A DNA stretch of 22,968 nucleotides from Alphaproteobacteria bacterium (GTDB lineage: Bacteria; Pseudomonadota; Alphaproteobacteria; CAAGCB01; CAG-977). Made by a program: the position numbers and the translations under genes. The notes under the pieces were generated by a model. That model was not told the DNA's origin. It saw nothing but the letters and a program-made list of their open reading frames with translations, and ran no database searches. Numbering within the stretch: the stretch's first letter is position 1; each line of letters begins with the position of its first letter. The stretch covers positions 1 to 22,968 of the forward strand of contig CAAGEK010000071.1 in NCBI GenBank assembly GCA_900768845.1, given 5' to 3'. Below, in pieces: positions 14,657 through 21,748 of the stretch.

Positions 14657-15132
14657 TGATTTGGACAATGCTTGGAAGGATTCCGGTTGAATTAACGGAT
14701 TTTGTGGAGAGTTGGGACGAAAGTCAAAGCGTTTCTTATGTCCAAATCGCCAGAATTGAAAACAAACCTCTCTTGCAGCGCATGGGCGATGATTTGACAA
14801 CGCATAAGCTGACGGTTCGCTTAAACGCGGCGACCGGTTCCGTCGATGATAAAATTGCGGCTTTTGAAAAGCTGAAAAATGACGGCAAGGCGTTTTCTTT
14901 TATATTGGCCAACGGAAAGCATATCGGCGATTTTATTTTGGATAAAATCGACAAATCAATTACATCGACCGAAGCTGATGGCACGCTGATCGCTGTTGAT
15001 TTGATGCTTTCGCTGATTGAATGCCCGGAACATGAAGAAATTTCATATATTGCAACGGGCGAATGTTCGCCGCGCCGGCCTGATATTACGGACGAAACGC
15101 CGCCCGAACCGTCGCCGATAACGGAGGGCTGA
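14656..15132 (+). CDS. Tail protein, P2 gpU-like
   Basis: A 158-residue protein whose ATG shares a base with the tape measure stop (TGATG); GGAGGG lies upstream. The opening MIWTMLGRIPVELTDFVESW, then IARIENKPLLQRMGDDLTTH and KLTVRLN, is the gpU pattern. The central FSFILANGKHIGDFILDKID and the strand after it complete the domain, while the last 30 residues are Pro/Glu-rich. P2 gpU works at the tail end during tube completion. Confidence 0.88.
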   Translation: MIWTMLGRIPVELTDFVESWDESQSVSYVQIARIENKPLLQRMGDDLTTHKLTVRLNAATGSVDDKIAAFEKLKNDGKAFSFILANGKHIGDFILDKIDKSITSTEADGTLIAVDLMLSLIECPEHEEISYIATGECSPRRPDITDETPPEPSPITEG

Positions 15133-15134
15133 TT

Positions 15135-15347
15135 ATGTCTTACATTATCCATATTACAAAACAAGGGGAACGCTGGGACACTTTGGCCTTCAAATACTAC
15201 GGCGATGCGGCGCGCTTCCTTCCGATCATTGAAACAAACAAAGCCTTGCCGGTTTCCGAATCCTTTCCGGGCGGCTTGCGGGTGTTTATTCCGGTTTTAG
15301 AAGCCGAAGCAATATCTACAGACAGGTTGCCGCCATGGAAAAGATAG
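15135..15347 (+). CDS. Tail protein, P2 gpX-like (LysM-type fold)
   Basis: A 70-residue protein, two bases after the U-type stop. The sequence ITKQGERWDTLAFKYYGDA, then FLPIIETNKAL and FPGGLRVFIP, is the compact gpX/LysM-like module. In contractile phages it fastens the hub to the tube or spike. Its 3' end overlaps the D-type gene by 13 bases. The U-X-D order is that of P2-like tails. Confidence 0.88.
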   Translation: MSYIIHITKQGERWDTLAFKYYGDAARFLPIIETNKALPVSESFPGGLRVFIPVLEAEAISTDRLPPWKR

Positions 15348-16909
15348 CCCTGACGCCGTCGTTTTTCCTGACGTATAACAAACATGACGTCACCGCCGAT
15401 GTATCGCCGGATTTAATCGAATTATGCTATACCGACGTATGGCACGGAGCCAGCGACGACATCACGCTAAAGCTTAATAATGCCTCGGGGCGGTGGACTG
15501 GGCATTGGTACCCGACACTTGGCGATACGATCCAAGCGAAAATCGGATATAAGGAAATCGGATTTTTAGACTGCGGCGAATTTACGATCGACGACATCGA
15601 CGCCGGCGGTGACGTCAGCTCCGGCGATACGGTTACGATTAAAGGCGTGTCTGCGCCGGTAACAAAAGAGATCCGAACGGGACGGACACAGGCATTTGAG
15701 AATATGCACTTGTCGGAAATTGCCAATGAAATTGCCGGCCGGCACGGTTTAACGCTTGCGTTTTCCGCAGACTTTGACCCGTATTTTGAACGTGTTACGC
15801 AAAACAATGAACGCGATCTGGCGTTTTTAAAACGTTTGGCCGAAGATTACGGCTATGCGTTTTCCGTTCGGGGCGGAAAAATGTTTTACCATGCTCAACG
15901 GCTGTTGAATGAAGAGGACGCCTTTTTTGTTATCAATCGAAATAACGTTACCAGCTATCAATTCAGCTCAAAGACAGTTCAGACGTTTAGAAAAGTCATT
16001 GTACCCTATCAGCTGCCGAACAGCGGGGAAGTCGATGAAGAAAGCGCAGAGGATAACCGCTATCCGTTCGGAGATATCTGGCGCGTTCAGACGCTTGCCG
16101 AATCCCGTGATCAGGCGGCCGCCATTGCAAAAAGCAAACTGGCCATGTTTAACGCTTTATCCGTTCAAGGCGGCGTGTCTTTGCCCGGAAATATTTATGT
16201 TTGCGCCGGTTCAAACGTTAAATTACAAGGCTTCGGCGTTTATGACGGAAAAATGCAAGTATCGACGTCCAAGCACAAATTAAGCCGGACGGGCGGTTAC
16301 GTCATGGAATTAGAGCTTAACGCTTTGGGGGGTGTCCTGATGTTTGCAACGGGCAAAGTCGTTTCAGTAAATGAACAGAGTTGTACGGCGCGGGTTCAGT
16401 TTTCGGATAAAGAAAACATGGTCAGCTGGGATTTAAACGTTAATCAGCCCCGTTCCGGAGTTGTCTGGTTGCCGCAAATCGGGGAACAGGTTAATTGCCT
16501 GATGGACGAACAGCTGAAATCCGGCACCGTAATCGGGTCATTTTATACGAAAGAAAACCCTCCGCCCGTTCAAACATCAGCGAAGTGTCACATAACTTTT
16601 AAAGACGGCACTATCATTGAATACGATCCGGTCGCCCGTCATTTAACGGCAGACATCGGCACCGGCACTGCAACGGTGAAGGCATCGCAAATCACGCTGG
16701 ACGGTGACGTCAGGATCACAGGCGGCCTGTCAGTATCCGAAGATGCGACCGTTTCCGGTAACATCAACGCCGACGGCACAATCACGGGAACGACGGTAAA
16801 GGATAATAAAGGAAGTATACAGGACATTCGGGATCAATTTAATGCTCATACGCATAAATGTTCCGCGCCGGGCGTTGATTCCGCTCCGCCGACTACTCCG
16901 ATGCCTTAA
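15335..16909 (+). CDS. Natural fusion of baseplate hub (gpD-like) and spike (gpV-like)
   Basis: A 524-residue protein. Residues 1-335 form the hub: the DVWHGASDDITLKLNN opening, AKIGYKEIGFLDCGEFTIDDI, SEIANEIAGRHGLTL, and ERDLAFLKRLAEDYGYAFSV, as in P2 gpD. Residues 336-524 form the spike: MFATGKVVSVNEQSCTARVQ, WLPQIGEQV, then a beta-helix-like repeat region (DGDVRITGG, EDATVSGNINADGTITGT) and a C-terminal HTHKC segment, the place where spikes bind iron by an H-x-H motif. D and V are normally separate genes. The joint lies at a run of six G; one base fewer would end D at a TGA overlapping the ATG of V. Confidence 0.85.
   Translation: MEKIALTPSFFLTYNKHDVTADVSPDLIELCYTDVWHGASDDITLKLNNASGRWTGHWYPTLGDTIQAKIGYKEIGFLDCGEFTIDDIDAGGDVSSGDTVTIKGVSAPVTKEIRTGRTQAFENMHLSEIANEIAGRHGLTLAFSADFDPYFERVTQNNERDLAFLKRLAEDYGYAFSVRGGKMFYHAQRLLNEEDAFFVINRNNVTSYQFSSKTVQTFRKVIVPYQLPNSGEVDEESAEDNRYPFGDIWRVQTLAESRDQAAAIAKSKLAMFNALSVQGGVSLPGNIYVCAGSNVKLQGFGVYDGKMQVSTSKHKLSRTGGYVMELELNALGGVLMFATGKVVSVNEQSCTARVQFSDKENMVSWDLNVNQPRSGVVWLPQIGEQVNCLMDEQLKSGTVIGSFYTKENPPPVQTSAKCHITFKDGTIIEYDPVARHLTADIGTGTATVKASQITLDGDVRITGGLSVSEDATVSGNINADGTITGTTVKDNKGSIQDIRDQFNAHTHKCSAPGVDSAPPTTPMP
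16327..16332 (+). other. Six-G run at the D/V fusion joint
   Basis: With six G the frame passes from D into V. With five, D would end ALGVS-stop at TGA, sharing its last base with the V start ATG at 16340, exactly the TGATG overlap used by the tape measure and U genes. The run could also act as the V ribosome site at about seven bases. It may be a real fusion, a slippage or phase-variable tract, or a base-count error. Confidence 0.55.
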
Positions 16910-16910
16910 G

Positions 16911-16929
16911 GGTGCATCGTGCACCTTAT
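16911..16929 (+). repeat. Junction hairpin, copy 3 with a compensatory change
   Basis: GGTGCA-TCG-TGCACC followed by TTAT, one base after the D-V stop. Against copies 1 and 2, the sixth stem pair changes from G-C to A-T on both sides and one loop base changes, while the rest and the trailing TTAT are identical. A G-T and an A-T pair can extend the stem outward. The change on both arms argues that pairing is what is kept. Confidence 0.68.
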
Positions 16930-16938
16930 TTCATATCA

Positions 16939-16960
16939 GCCGCCATTTTAAAATGGCGGC
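16939..16960 (+). promoter_or_regulatory. Perfect 22-bp palindrome abutting the W start codon
   Basis: GCCGCCATTTT is followed directly by its exact reverse complement, and the next base is the A of the W-type ATG at 16961. As RNA it folds into a 9-bp stem with a TTAA loop. The W-type gene has no properly spaced ribosome site; GGCGG lies in the 3' arm only one base from the ATG. A three-codon frame ATG-GCG-GCA-TGA (16953-16964) starts in the arm and ends across the W start. It could be a protein operator or a translation-control hairpin. Confidence 0.65.
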
Positions 16961-17305
16961 ATGACTGAAACAAAAACAAAAAATTGGCAAGCAAAAATCG
17001 GAGAAATCGGACGCCGCGTATACGGCGTTGCGGAAATCGAGCAATCAATCCGAATCATTATCACAACGATTAAAGGTTCTGTTCCCTTAAGGCCTGATTT
17101 CGGTTGCGACGCCTTTCTTTATATTGACGAACCGATTACGACGGCGCGGCCGAATATTGTCCGCGAAGTCACGACAGCCCTGACACGCTGGGAAAAACGG
17201 ATAAAGGTTGAAAGCGTTTCCGTAACGCCCATTGATGCCGCTTTGATTATTTCAGTTACATGGACGATTGAAACCGAAACGACAACGACGGAGGTGACGT
17301 TATGA
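16961..17305 (+). CDS. Baseplate wedge protein, gpW / T4 gp25-like
   Basis: A 114-residue protein. The segments VYGVAEIEQSIRIIITTIKG, VPLRPDFGCDAFLYIDEP and then REVTTALTRWEKRIKVESVSV are characteristic of the gp25-like family, including the conserved PLRPDFG around residue 45. It belongs to the wedge that triggers sheath contraction. The start codon is immediately preceded by a 22-bp palindrome and lacks a normal ribosome site, which is unlike its neighbours. The 3' end overlaps the J-type gene (ATGA). Confidence 0.9.
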   Translation: MTETKTKNWQAKIGEIGRRVYGVAEIEQSIRIIITTIKGSVPLRPDFGCDAFLYIDEPITTARPNIVREVTTALTRWEKRIKVESVSVTPIDAALIISVTWTIETETTTTEVTL

Positions 17306-18399
17306 ACGAAAAACCTGTTATCATTGATAATGACCCCGCCGCGATTGTCGCGGAAATGATCGCCGAATATAAGGAAAAGACAGGAAAAACCCTGACTGAC
17401 GCCGACGTTGACCGTTTAATTATTGACGTTATGGCCTATCGTGAAAGCTTGCTTCGGTCTAAAATACAATACGGATTTGAGCAAAATCTTATCGCTTATG
17501 CCGACTATCCGGCGATTGATGCAATCGGCGAGCAAAAGGGCATCCCCCGTCTGGAAGCGTCCGCTTCCGGGTGCCGGCAAAGGTTTTATCTGAAAGAACC
17601 TTTAGCTTTTGCCGTTATGGTTTCGGCCGGAACTGCCATTAAGGTCGAAGGGGCGGAATATGCTTTTGAAACAACGGAAAATCTGATTATTCCGGCGGGA
17701 TCCGAATACGGCGACGTTCATGTCATTTGTTCCGTCGCGGGGACATTGTCCAATAATATTGAAGCCGGCGCGATTAACAAAATCACCCGTCCGGTCAGTT
17801 TTATCGATCGAACGGAAAACATCACGGCAACATCGGGCGGTTCCGATCGTGAATCCACGCAACACTACAGACAACGCCTTTTAGAAGCTCCGGGCGAATT
17901 TTCCGTTGCCGGCCCGATACAGGCTTATCGTTACTTTGCTTTGTCGGCACACGCCGACATCATCGACGTTGACCCGCAAAGCCCCGAACCGTCCGTTGTT
18001 AATGTGTACGTTTTAACGTCGTCGGGAACGGCATCCGAAGAAATACTGCCCCGCGTTGAAACGGCTTTATCAGCTGATGATGTCCGTCCGATTGGTGATG
18101 AAGTTAACGTCTTTTCGGCCGTCGCTGTCGAATTTAGCATCACTGAAACTTTGACGGTTTTGCCCGAAACCGATGCTGACGCGGTTAAAACAGCAGCCGA
18201 AACGGCTTTAAACGAACTGTTTTTAACGTGGAAACAAAAACTCGGTCAGGACATTTTACCCGACGCCGTAATTGAAACGCTGCGTAGTGTTCAGGGCGTT
18301 CATAAAGTCGGTCTGTCGCCTTGCGAATACGTCAAAATGCAATCGCATCAATTCCCCGTTTGCACGGGCATTTCTTTAAATGTCGAGGTGCGAAAATGA
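17302..18399 (+). CDS. Baseplate J-like protein
   Basis: A 365-residue protein beginning at the ATGA overlap with the W-type gene, with GGAGGTGA upstream. The pattern AEMIAEYKEKTGKTLTDADV, RSKIQYGFEQNLIAYADYPA-IDAIG, AGTLSNNIEAGAINKI, SDRESTQHYRQRLLEAPGEFSVAGP, AYRYFALSAHADIIDV and VNVYVLTSSG fits baseplate J of P2 and Mu gp47. It forms the baseplate wedge with W and I. Its stop overlaps the I-type start (ATGA). Confidence 0.93.
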   Translation: MNEKPVIIDNDPAAIVAEMIAEYKEKTGKTLTDADVDRLIIDVMAYRESLLRSKIQYGFEQNLIAYADYPAIDAIGEQKGIPRLEASASGCRQRFYLKEPLAFAVMVSAGTAIKVEGAEYAFETTENLIIPAGSEYGDVHVICSVAGTLSNNIEAGAINKITRPVSFIDRTENITATSGGSDRESTQHYRQRLLEAPGEFSVAGPIQAYRYFALSAHADIIDVDPQSPEPSVVNVYVLTSSGTASEEILPRVETALSADDVRPIGDEVNVFSAVAVEFSITETLTVLPETDADAVKTAAETALNELFLTWKQKLGQDILPDAVIETLRSVQGVHKVGLSPCEYVKMQSHQFPVCTGISLNVEVRK

Positions 18400-18971
18400 G
18401 CGATATTTTACCGCCTTCAATTCGCGATGAACGGACGACGGCTTTAGATGACATTCATAAAAGCCGCATTGATTCTCTGCCATTGGAAAAGCTGACCGTT
18501 CGCGATTATGACAAGGTTGATGCCAAAGCTTTGCCGGCTTTGATTAAAGAAAAGCAGATTGAAGATTTTATCACCGGCACGATGTCCGAAGAAATGATCC
18601 GGCGGCTTTTAAAGGAAGCCGACAATCTGCGCAGACTGACCGGCACGCCTGCCGCCGTCAAACGTGCGCTGGAGGCCGTCGGCATTGTCGGGGTGCTGAC
18701 CGAATGGTGGCAAATGTCCCCCAAGGGCGAAAAGGGGACTTTTAAAATCGAAGCATTAGTCAACGAAAACCTTGTCCCGATCAGTCAGCCGATTTTTACC
18801 CCTGAGCGCGTCGCGGAAGCCTTTCGCCTGATTGATGCGGCCAAGCGTTTAAGTCAGCACTACACGATTAACGCCGGTTCGTTACATAAAGCGGCTTTAT
18901 CTTTCGGTGCGGCTTTTTTTACGGGGAAACGATTGACCGCAAGAGGACATTTAACAAATACGGGAGATTAA
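18396..18971 (+). CDS. Tail protein I (P2 gpI-like) baseplate component
   Basis: A 191-residue protein starting at the ATG that overlaps the J-type stop, with CGAGGTG upstream; a longer frame upstream is not needed. The text ILPPSIRDERTTALDDIHKS, then a helical TGTPAAVKRALEAVGIVGVLTEWWQ and FRLIDAAKRLSQHYTIN, fits the P2 gpI family. This protein links wedge to tail fibre. The next gene is a fibre, as expected. Confidence 0.87.
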   Translation: MSDILPPSIRDERTTALDDIHKSRIDSLPLEKLTVRDYDKVDAKALPALIKEKQIEDFITGTMSEEMIRRLLKEADNLRRLTGTPAAVKRALEAVGIVGVLTEWWQMSPKGEKGTFKIEALVNENLVPISQPIFTPERVAEAFRLIDAAKRLSQHYTINAGSLHKAALSFGAAFFTGKRLTARGHLTNTGD

Positions 18972-18972
18972 A

Positions 18973-19836
18973 ATGTCAGAAATCAGCCTTGATCCTATCT
19001 TGACCGACGCCGGTCTTGCCGCTTTGCAAAATTCCGATGCGACAGGCATTGCCGCAAAGATTACCCATATCGCTTTGGGTGATGTGGGAGCAACGCCGAT
19101 TTCGTCGGTTCAAGCCTTGCAAAATGAACGGTTGCGCGTCGCGTGTTTCTCCGGCGGAGTCACGGGAAACCGACAAATTACATTGACTGCCAACGTTGAG
19201 GCCGGAACGCCCGAATTTTTTGTAAAAGAAATCGGTTTTTTCCTTGAAGACGGGACTCTTTTCGCGTTCTGGTCACACCCGGAACAGGCTCTCGGCTACA
19301 GATCGCAGACAACGCCGTGGTTCTTTAAATTCGTTCTGTCCTGGAACGTTGCCGGAACCGTTGATGTTATTTTTGACACAACGTCCGTTTTATCATGTGT
19401 TTCCCAAGATGCCGCCGTTTTAGAAGCAAAAATCCGGCACACCATTGAATCGGAAAACATCACGCCGTCAGATGACGATGAAACACAACTGACCGATGCG
19501 ATTGAAAACAAAATCAAAGCCGACGTACAAGACATAGTTCCGATTAGCGCAACATCGGGGACGGTCGCGTTAAATACGAACACGCTTTATCAAATGACGA
19601 TTGACGGGGAAACGACGTTCAGTTTGCCGGAAACAGTCAACGCTGAAAAGCACAACCAGATTAAAATCTTGGCTAATTTATCCGTCGTATCGGCAATCAA
19701 TTTTGGAACGGATAAATACTTTAACTGCGAAGCCCCAGATATGAGTGAAGCAGGCTATTACGACATTTATATCGACTACGACCCGCACCAGTCTTCGTGG
19801 GTCGCAGGAGCTATTCGCAAAGGAGCGGCTGAATGA
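18973..19836 (+). CDS. Tail fibre with N-terminal collar domain
   Basis: A 287-residue protein, one base after the I-type stop, with GGAGA upstream. Residues 1-140 carry the phage tail-collar fibre domain: LDPILTDAGLAALQNSDATG, KITHIALGDVG, FFVKEIGFFLEDGTLFAFWS, then FKFVLSWNVAGTVDVIFD. This binds the baseplate. The second half (after about 150) is short and includes TLYQMTIDGETTFSLPETVN and a beta-rich end. The fibre is short for a myophage, so the receptor-binding part may be the glycine-rich protein downstream. Confidence 0.86.
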   Translation: MSEISLDPILTDAGLAALQNSDATGIAAKITHIALGDVGATPISSVQALQNERLRVACFSGGVTGNRQITLTANVEAGTPEFFVKEIGFFLEDGTLFAFWSHPEQALGYRSQTTPWFFKFVLSWNVAGTVDVIFDTTSVLSCVSQDAAVLEAKIRHTIESENITPSDDDETQLTDAIENKIKADVQDIVPISATSGTVALNTNTLYQMTIDGETTFSLPETVNAEKHNQIKILANLSVVSAINFGTDKYFNCEAPDMSEAGYYDIYIDYDPHQSSWVAGAIRKGAAE

Positions 19837-20372
19837 GAAAGTTTCTATCCAAAAAGATGATGCTTTTGCCGCCGTTCGAGCCGTTTTCGGTGTTGTTCCC
19901 GACGACGGGAAGTTTTGAAAAGCCGAAACACTGCAAAAAACTGACTGTTAAAGTAATAGCCGCGGGCGGTCACGGCGGGGCTGGCGGCGGTATGACCATG
20001 TGGGGCGGTGTTGGCGGCGTCGGCGGTTTGGTTATCAAGGTTTTTGAGGGTGGCGAATTAAAGAATTTACCCGACCTGATCGACATTGTTGTCGGCGTTT
20101 GTCCGAATGCGACCGGAGCGACGGGGCAAAGTTCATCATTTAATGCAGAAATCATTGCATACGGCGGCGGAGGCGGTGGTAATGGCGGTTTTGGATACAA
20201 TGGCGGAAACGGTTCCAACGGCTCGGGAACAGGCGGAGAAGTCACTGTCGGCGCGCCTGCTGCGGACAGAACGTTTGACGGCGTTGTCTATGGTCAGGGT
20301 GGTTCAGGCACACAAGGTGGTGGCGGCGGATACTCCGGAACGCAGGGTTGCGTCTTCATTATGGCGGAATAA
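19833..20372 (+). CDS. Glycine-rich fibre-tip protein (probable adhesin)
   Basis: A 179-residue protein that starts at the ATGA overlap with the fibre gene. Residues 1-45 form a beta-type N-terminus (FEKPKHCKKLTVKVIAAGG). From there on glycine runs dominate: GGHGGAGGGMTMWGGVGGVGG, AYGGGGGGNGGFGYNGGNG, QGGSGTQGGGGGYSGTQG. Such runs, in a short protein next to a fibre, recall the polyglycine-II bundles of phage fibre-tip adhesins, in which the loops between runs bind the receptor. Host range is probably set here (inference). It ends with a conserved strand GCVFIMAE typical of glycine-rich phage domains. Confidence 0.72.
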   Translation: MRKFLSKKMMLLPPFEPFSVLFPTTGSFEKPKHCKKLTVKVIAAGGHGGAGGGMTMWGGVGGVGGLVIKVFEGGELKNLPDLIDIVVGVCPNATGATGQSSSFNAEIIAYGGGGGGNGGFGYNGGNGSNGSGTGGEVTVGAPAADRTFDGVVYGQGGSGTQGGGGGYSGTQGCVFIMAE

Positions 20373-20387
20373 AGAAAGGAAAAGGAA

Positions 20388-20825
20388 ATGCACGCAAAAC
20401 TTATCAGCGACACACAGATTCAAAAAGCCCCGAAAAACAAAGGGGCATGGGTTAATTATGATAAAAATACGGAAATGTTAGAAGCAGACGGCTATTTGCC
20501 TGTTATCGTTACCGAAGAACCGACGGCGGAAAAGCCGATTGTCAAATATCGTGAAGTCAACGGCCGGATCGAACAATACGCCGAAGCCGCGCCGGTTCCT
20601 TCCGTTCCCGAACTGACCGCCGAACAACAGGAAGCGCAGATTCGGGCGCAACGTAATTCACTGCTTACCCTTTCCGACTGGACACAGCTTGCCGATGCGC
20701 CATTAACGGCGGAACAAAAGCAAGCTTGGGCGGAATACCGGCAGGCCTTGCGTGACGTTCCCGAACAAGCGGGCTTTCCCGAAAATGTTGCTTGGCCTTT
20801 AGTACCGGAGGCGACGCAAAAATGA
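20388..20825 (+). CDS. Tail fibre assembly chaperone
   Basis: A 145-residue protein with AAGGAAAAGGA upstream. The C-terminal half is diagnostic: RAQRNSLLTLSDWTQLADAP, LTAEQKQAWAEYRQALRDVP, then GFPENVAWPLVPE. This is the phage tail assembly chaperone motif found in proteins encoded next to fibres. The N-terminal half (VNYDKNTEMLEADGYLPVIV) is more variable and probably matches the fibre it serves. The stop overlaps the endolysin ATG. Confidence 0.88.
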   Translation: MHAKLISDTQIQKAPKNKGAWVNYDKNTEMLEADGYLPVIVTEEPTAEKPIVKYREVNGRIEQYAEAAPVPSVPELTAEQQEAQIRAQRNSLLTLSDWTQLADAPLTAEQKQAWAEYRQALRDVPEQAGFPENVAWPLVPEATQK

Positions 20826-21208
20826 CATATCGTTTTTCTGCGTCAAGTCTGAAAAAGTTAAACGAACTTGATCCGCGTTTGCAGGAATTGGCACATCTGA
20901 TGATGTCAAAGCAGGTTATGGATTTTGCCGTCATCTGCGGACATCGAAACGAGAGCGAACAGAACGCGACTTTTTATAAAGGAAAATCAAAGCTCAGATT
21001 CCCGTATTCCAAACACAATTCTTTACCGGCGCGGGCGTATGACCGCGTGCCTTTTCCCATTCCCTTGAATGCCGCCGGAGAATGGGATGCAAAGTCCAAA
21101 AAATGGGACGAATTGGCGGCTTTGGAACAGCAGTGCGCAAAAGAACTCGGAATTGAGATTGTCAATTCAATCCCGTGGGACAGGCCGCATTGTGAATTAA
21201 AAGATTAG
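20822..21208 (+). CDS. Endolysin, M15 peptidase (L-alanyl-D-glutamate type)
   Basis: A 128-residue protein starting at the ATGA overlap. Zinc ligands of the M15 phage-endolysin group are visible: SKHNSLPARAYD gives His65 and Asp74, and WDRPH gives the catalytic Asp120 and ligand His123. It should cut the peptide stem of peptidoglycan. There is no signal peptide, so it depends on the holin encoded just downstream to reach the wall. The length is normal for a single-domain enzyme. Confidence 0.92.
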   Translation: MTYRFSASSLKKLNELDPRLQELAHLMMSKQVMDFAVICGHRNESEQNATFYKGKSKLRFPYSKHNSLPARAYDRVPFPIPLNAAGEWDAKSKKWDELAALEQQCAKELGIEIVNSIPWDRPHCELKD

Positions 21209-21217
21209 GAGGAAAAC

Positions 21218-21430
21218 ATGGCAGAAAACAAAACATCAATCATCAGCCCGACACTGATCACCGCTGTCGTCTGCGTTCTAGCTTCGATTGCCGGAGCCGT
21301 CGGCGTTGATGTGACCGCGACCGAACAGGCTGAGATCGTGACGTATGCGACGTCCGCGATTACGGGTGTGTCCGGTCTGATTATTATCGTCCGAAACCTT
21401 TACACAAAATACAAAGCGAAATCGGCATGA
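21218..21430 (+). CDS. Holin-like protein with two membrane segments
   Basis: A 70-residue protein with TTAGGAGGAAAAC before the ATG. Residues 8-29 (ISPTLITAVVCVLASIAGAV) and 42-60 (YATSAITGVSGLIIIVRNL) are hydrophobic, and the tail YTKYKAKSA is basic. That fits a small class II-type holin. Its position between endolysin and spanins supports the call. The stop overlaps the Rz-like start. Confidence 0.8.
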   Translation: MAENKTSIISPTLITAVVCVLASIAGAVGVDVTATEQAEIVTYATSAITGVSGLIIIVRNLYTKYKAKSA

Positions 21431-21621
21431 CGGTGTACGTCATCGCTTTGGCCAGCGGGGCAGTCATTGCCTTGCTGGCCTACAAAATCGGGCAGTTAAA
21501 GGAGCGTTTAAACCATGTTGAAAAACAAGCGGAACACAATAAAACGGCGGCGGAAGTGGCCGCTCGCCCTCATGCTTCTGCCGATGCTATCCGCGAGCGG
21601 ATGCGCAAAGGCGAGATGTGA
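21427..21621 (+). CDS. Rz: i-spanin (Rz-like), inner-membrane anchored
   Basis: A 64-residue protein starting at the ATGA overlap with the holin. Residues 2-20 (TVYVIALASGAVIALLAYK) are a single N-terminal membrane anchor. The rest (IGQLKERLNHVEKQAEHNKT) is a periplasmic coiled coil. It is shorter than lambda Rz. The Rz1-like gene begins inside it in the +1 frame, the known overlapping-spanin layout. Together they would fuse inner and outer membranes at lysis. Confidence 0.8.
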   Translation: MTVYVIALASGAVIALLAYKIGQLKERLNHVEKQAEHNKTAAEVAARPHASADAIRERMRKGEM

Positions 21622-21748
21622 CTGTCCGCCGTGGCCGATTGCCGGAATAGCAGTCGCTCAAGAACTTGATGAATTGCCTGAAAAAGAGTTTCCAGCTCTC
21701 TGGGAGTGGCTGGCAAGGCTGGAAAAATTAAGGGATCAGTTGAATTAG
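21515..21748 (+). CDS. Rz1: o-spanin (Rz1-like) lipoprotein, nested in the Rz-like gene
   Basis: A 77-residue protein in another frame, starting within the i-spanin. A strongly basic N-terminus (KNKRNTIKRRRK) is followed by a hydrophobic stretch (WPLALMLLPML) and a lipobox-like SASGC, placing the lipidated Cys at residue 30; the -3 alanine is less common than leucine. The mature part is short (about 48 residues), includes CDCPPWP, and would sit on the outer membrane. This fits an o-spanin and places the host among Gram-negatives. Confidence 0.8.
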   Translation: MLKNKRNTIKRRRKWPLALMLLPMLSASGCAKARCDCPPWPIAGIAVAQELDELPEKEFPALWEWLARLEKLRDQLN

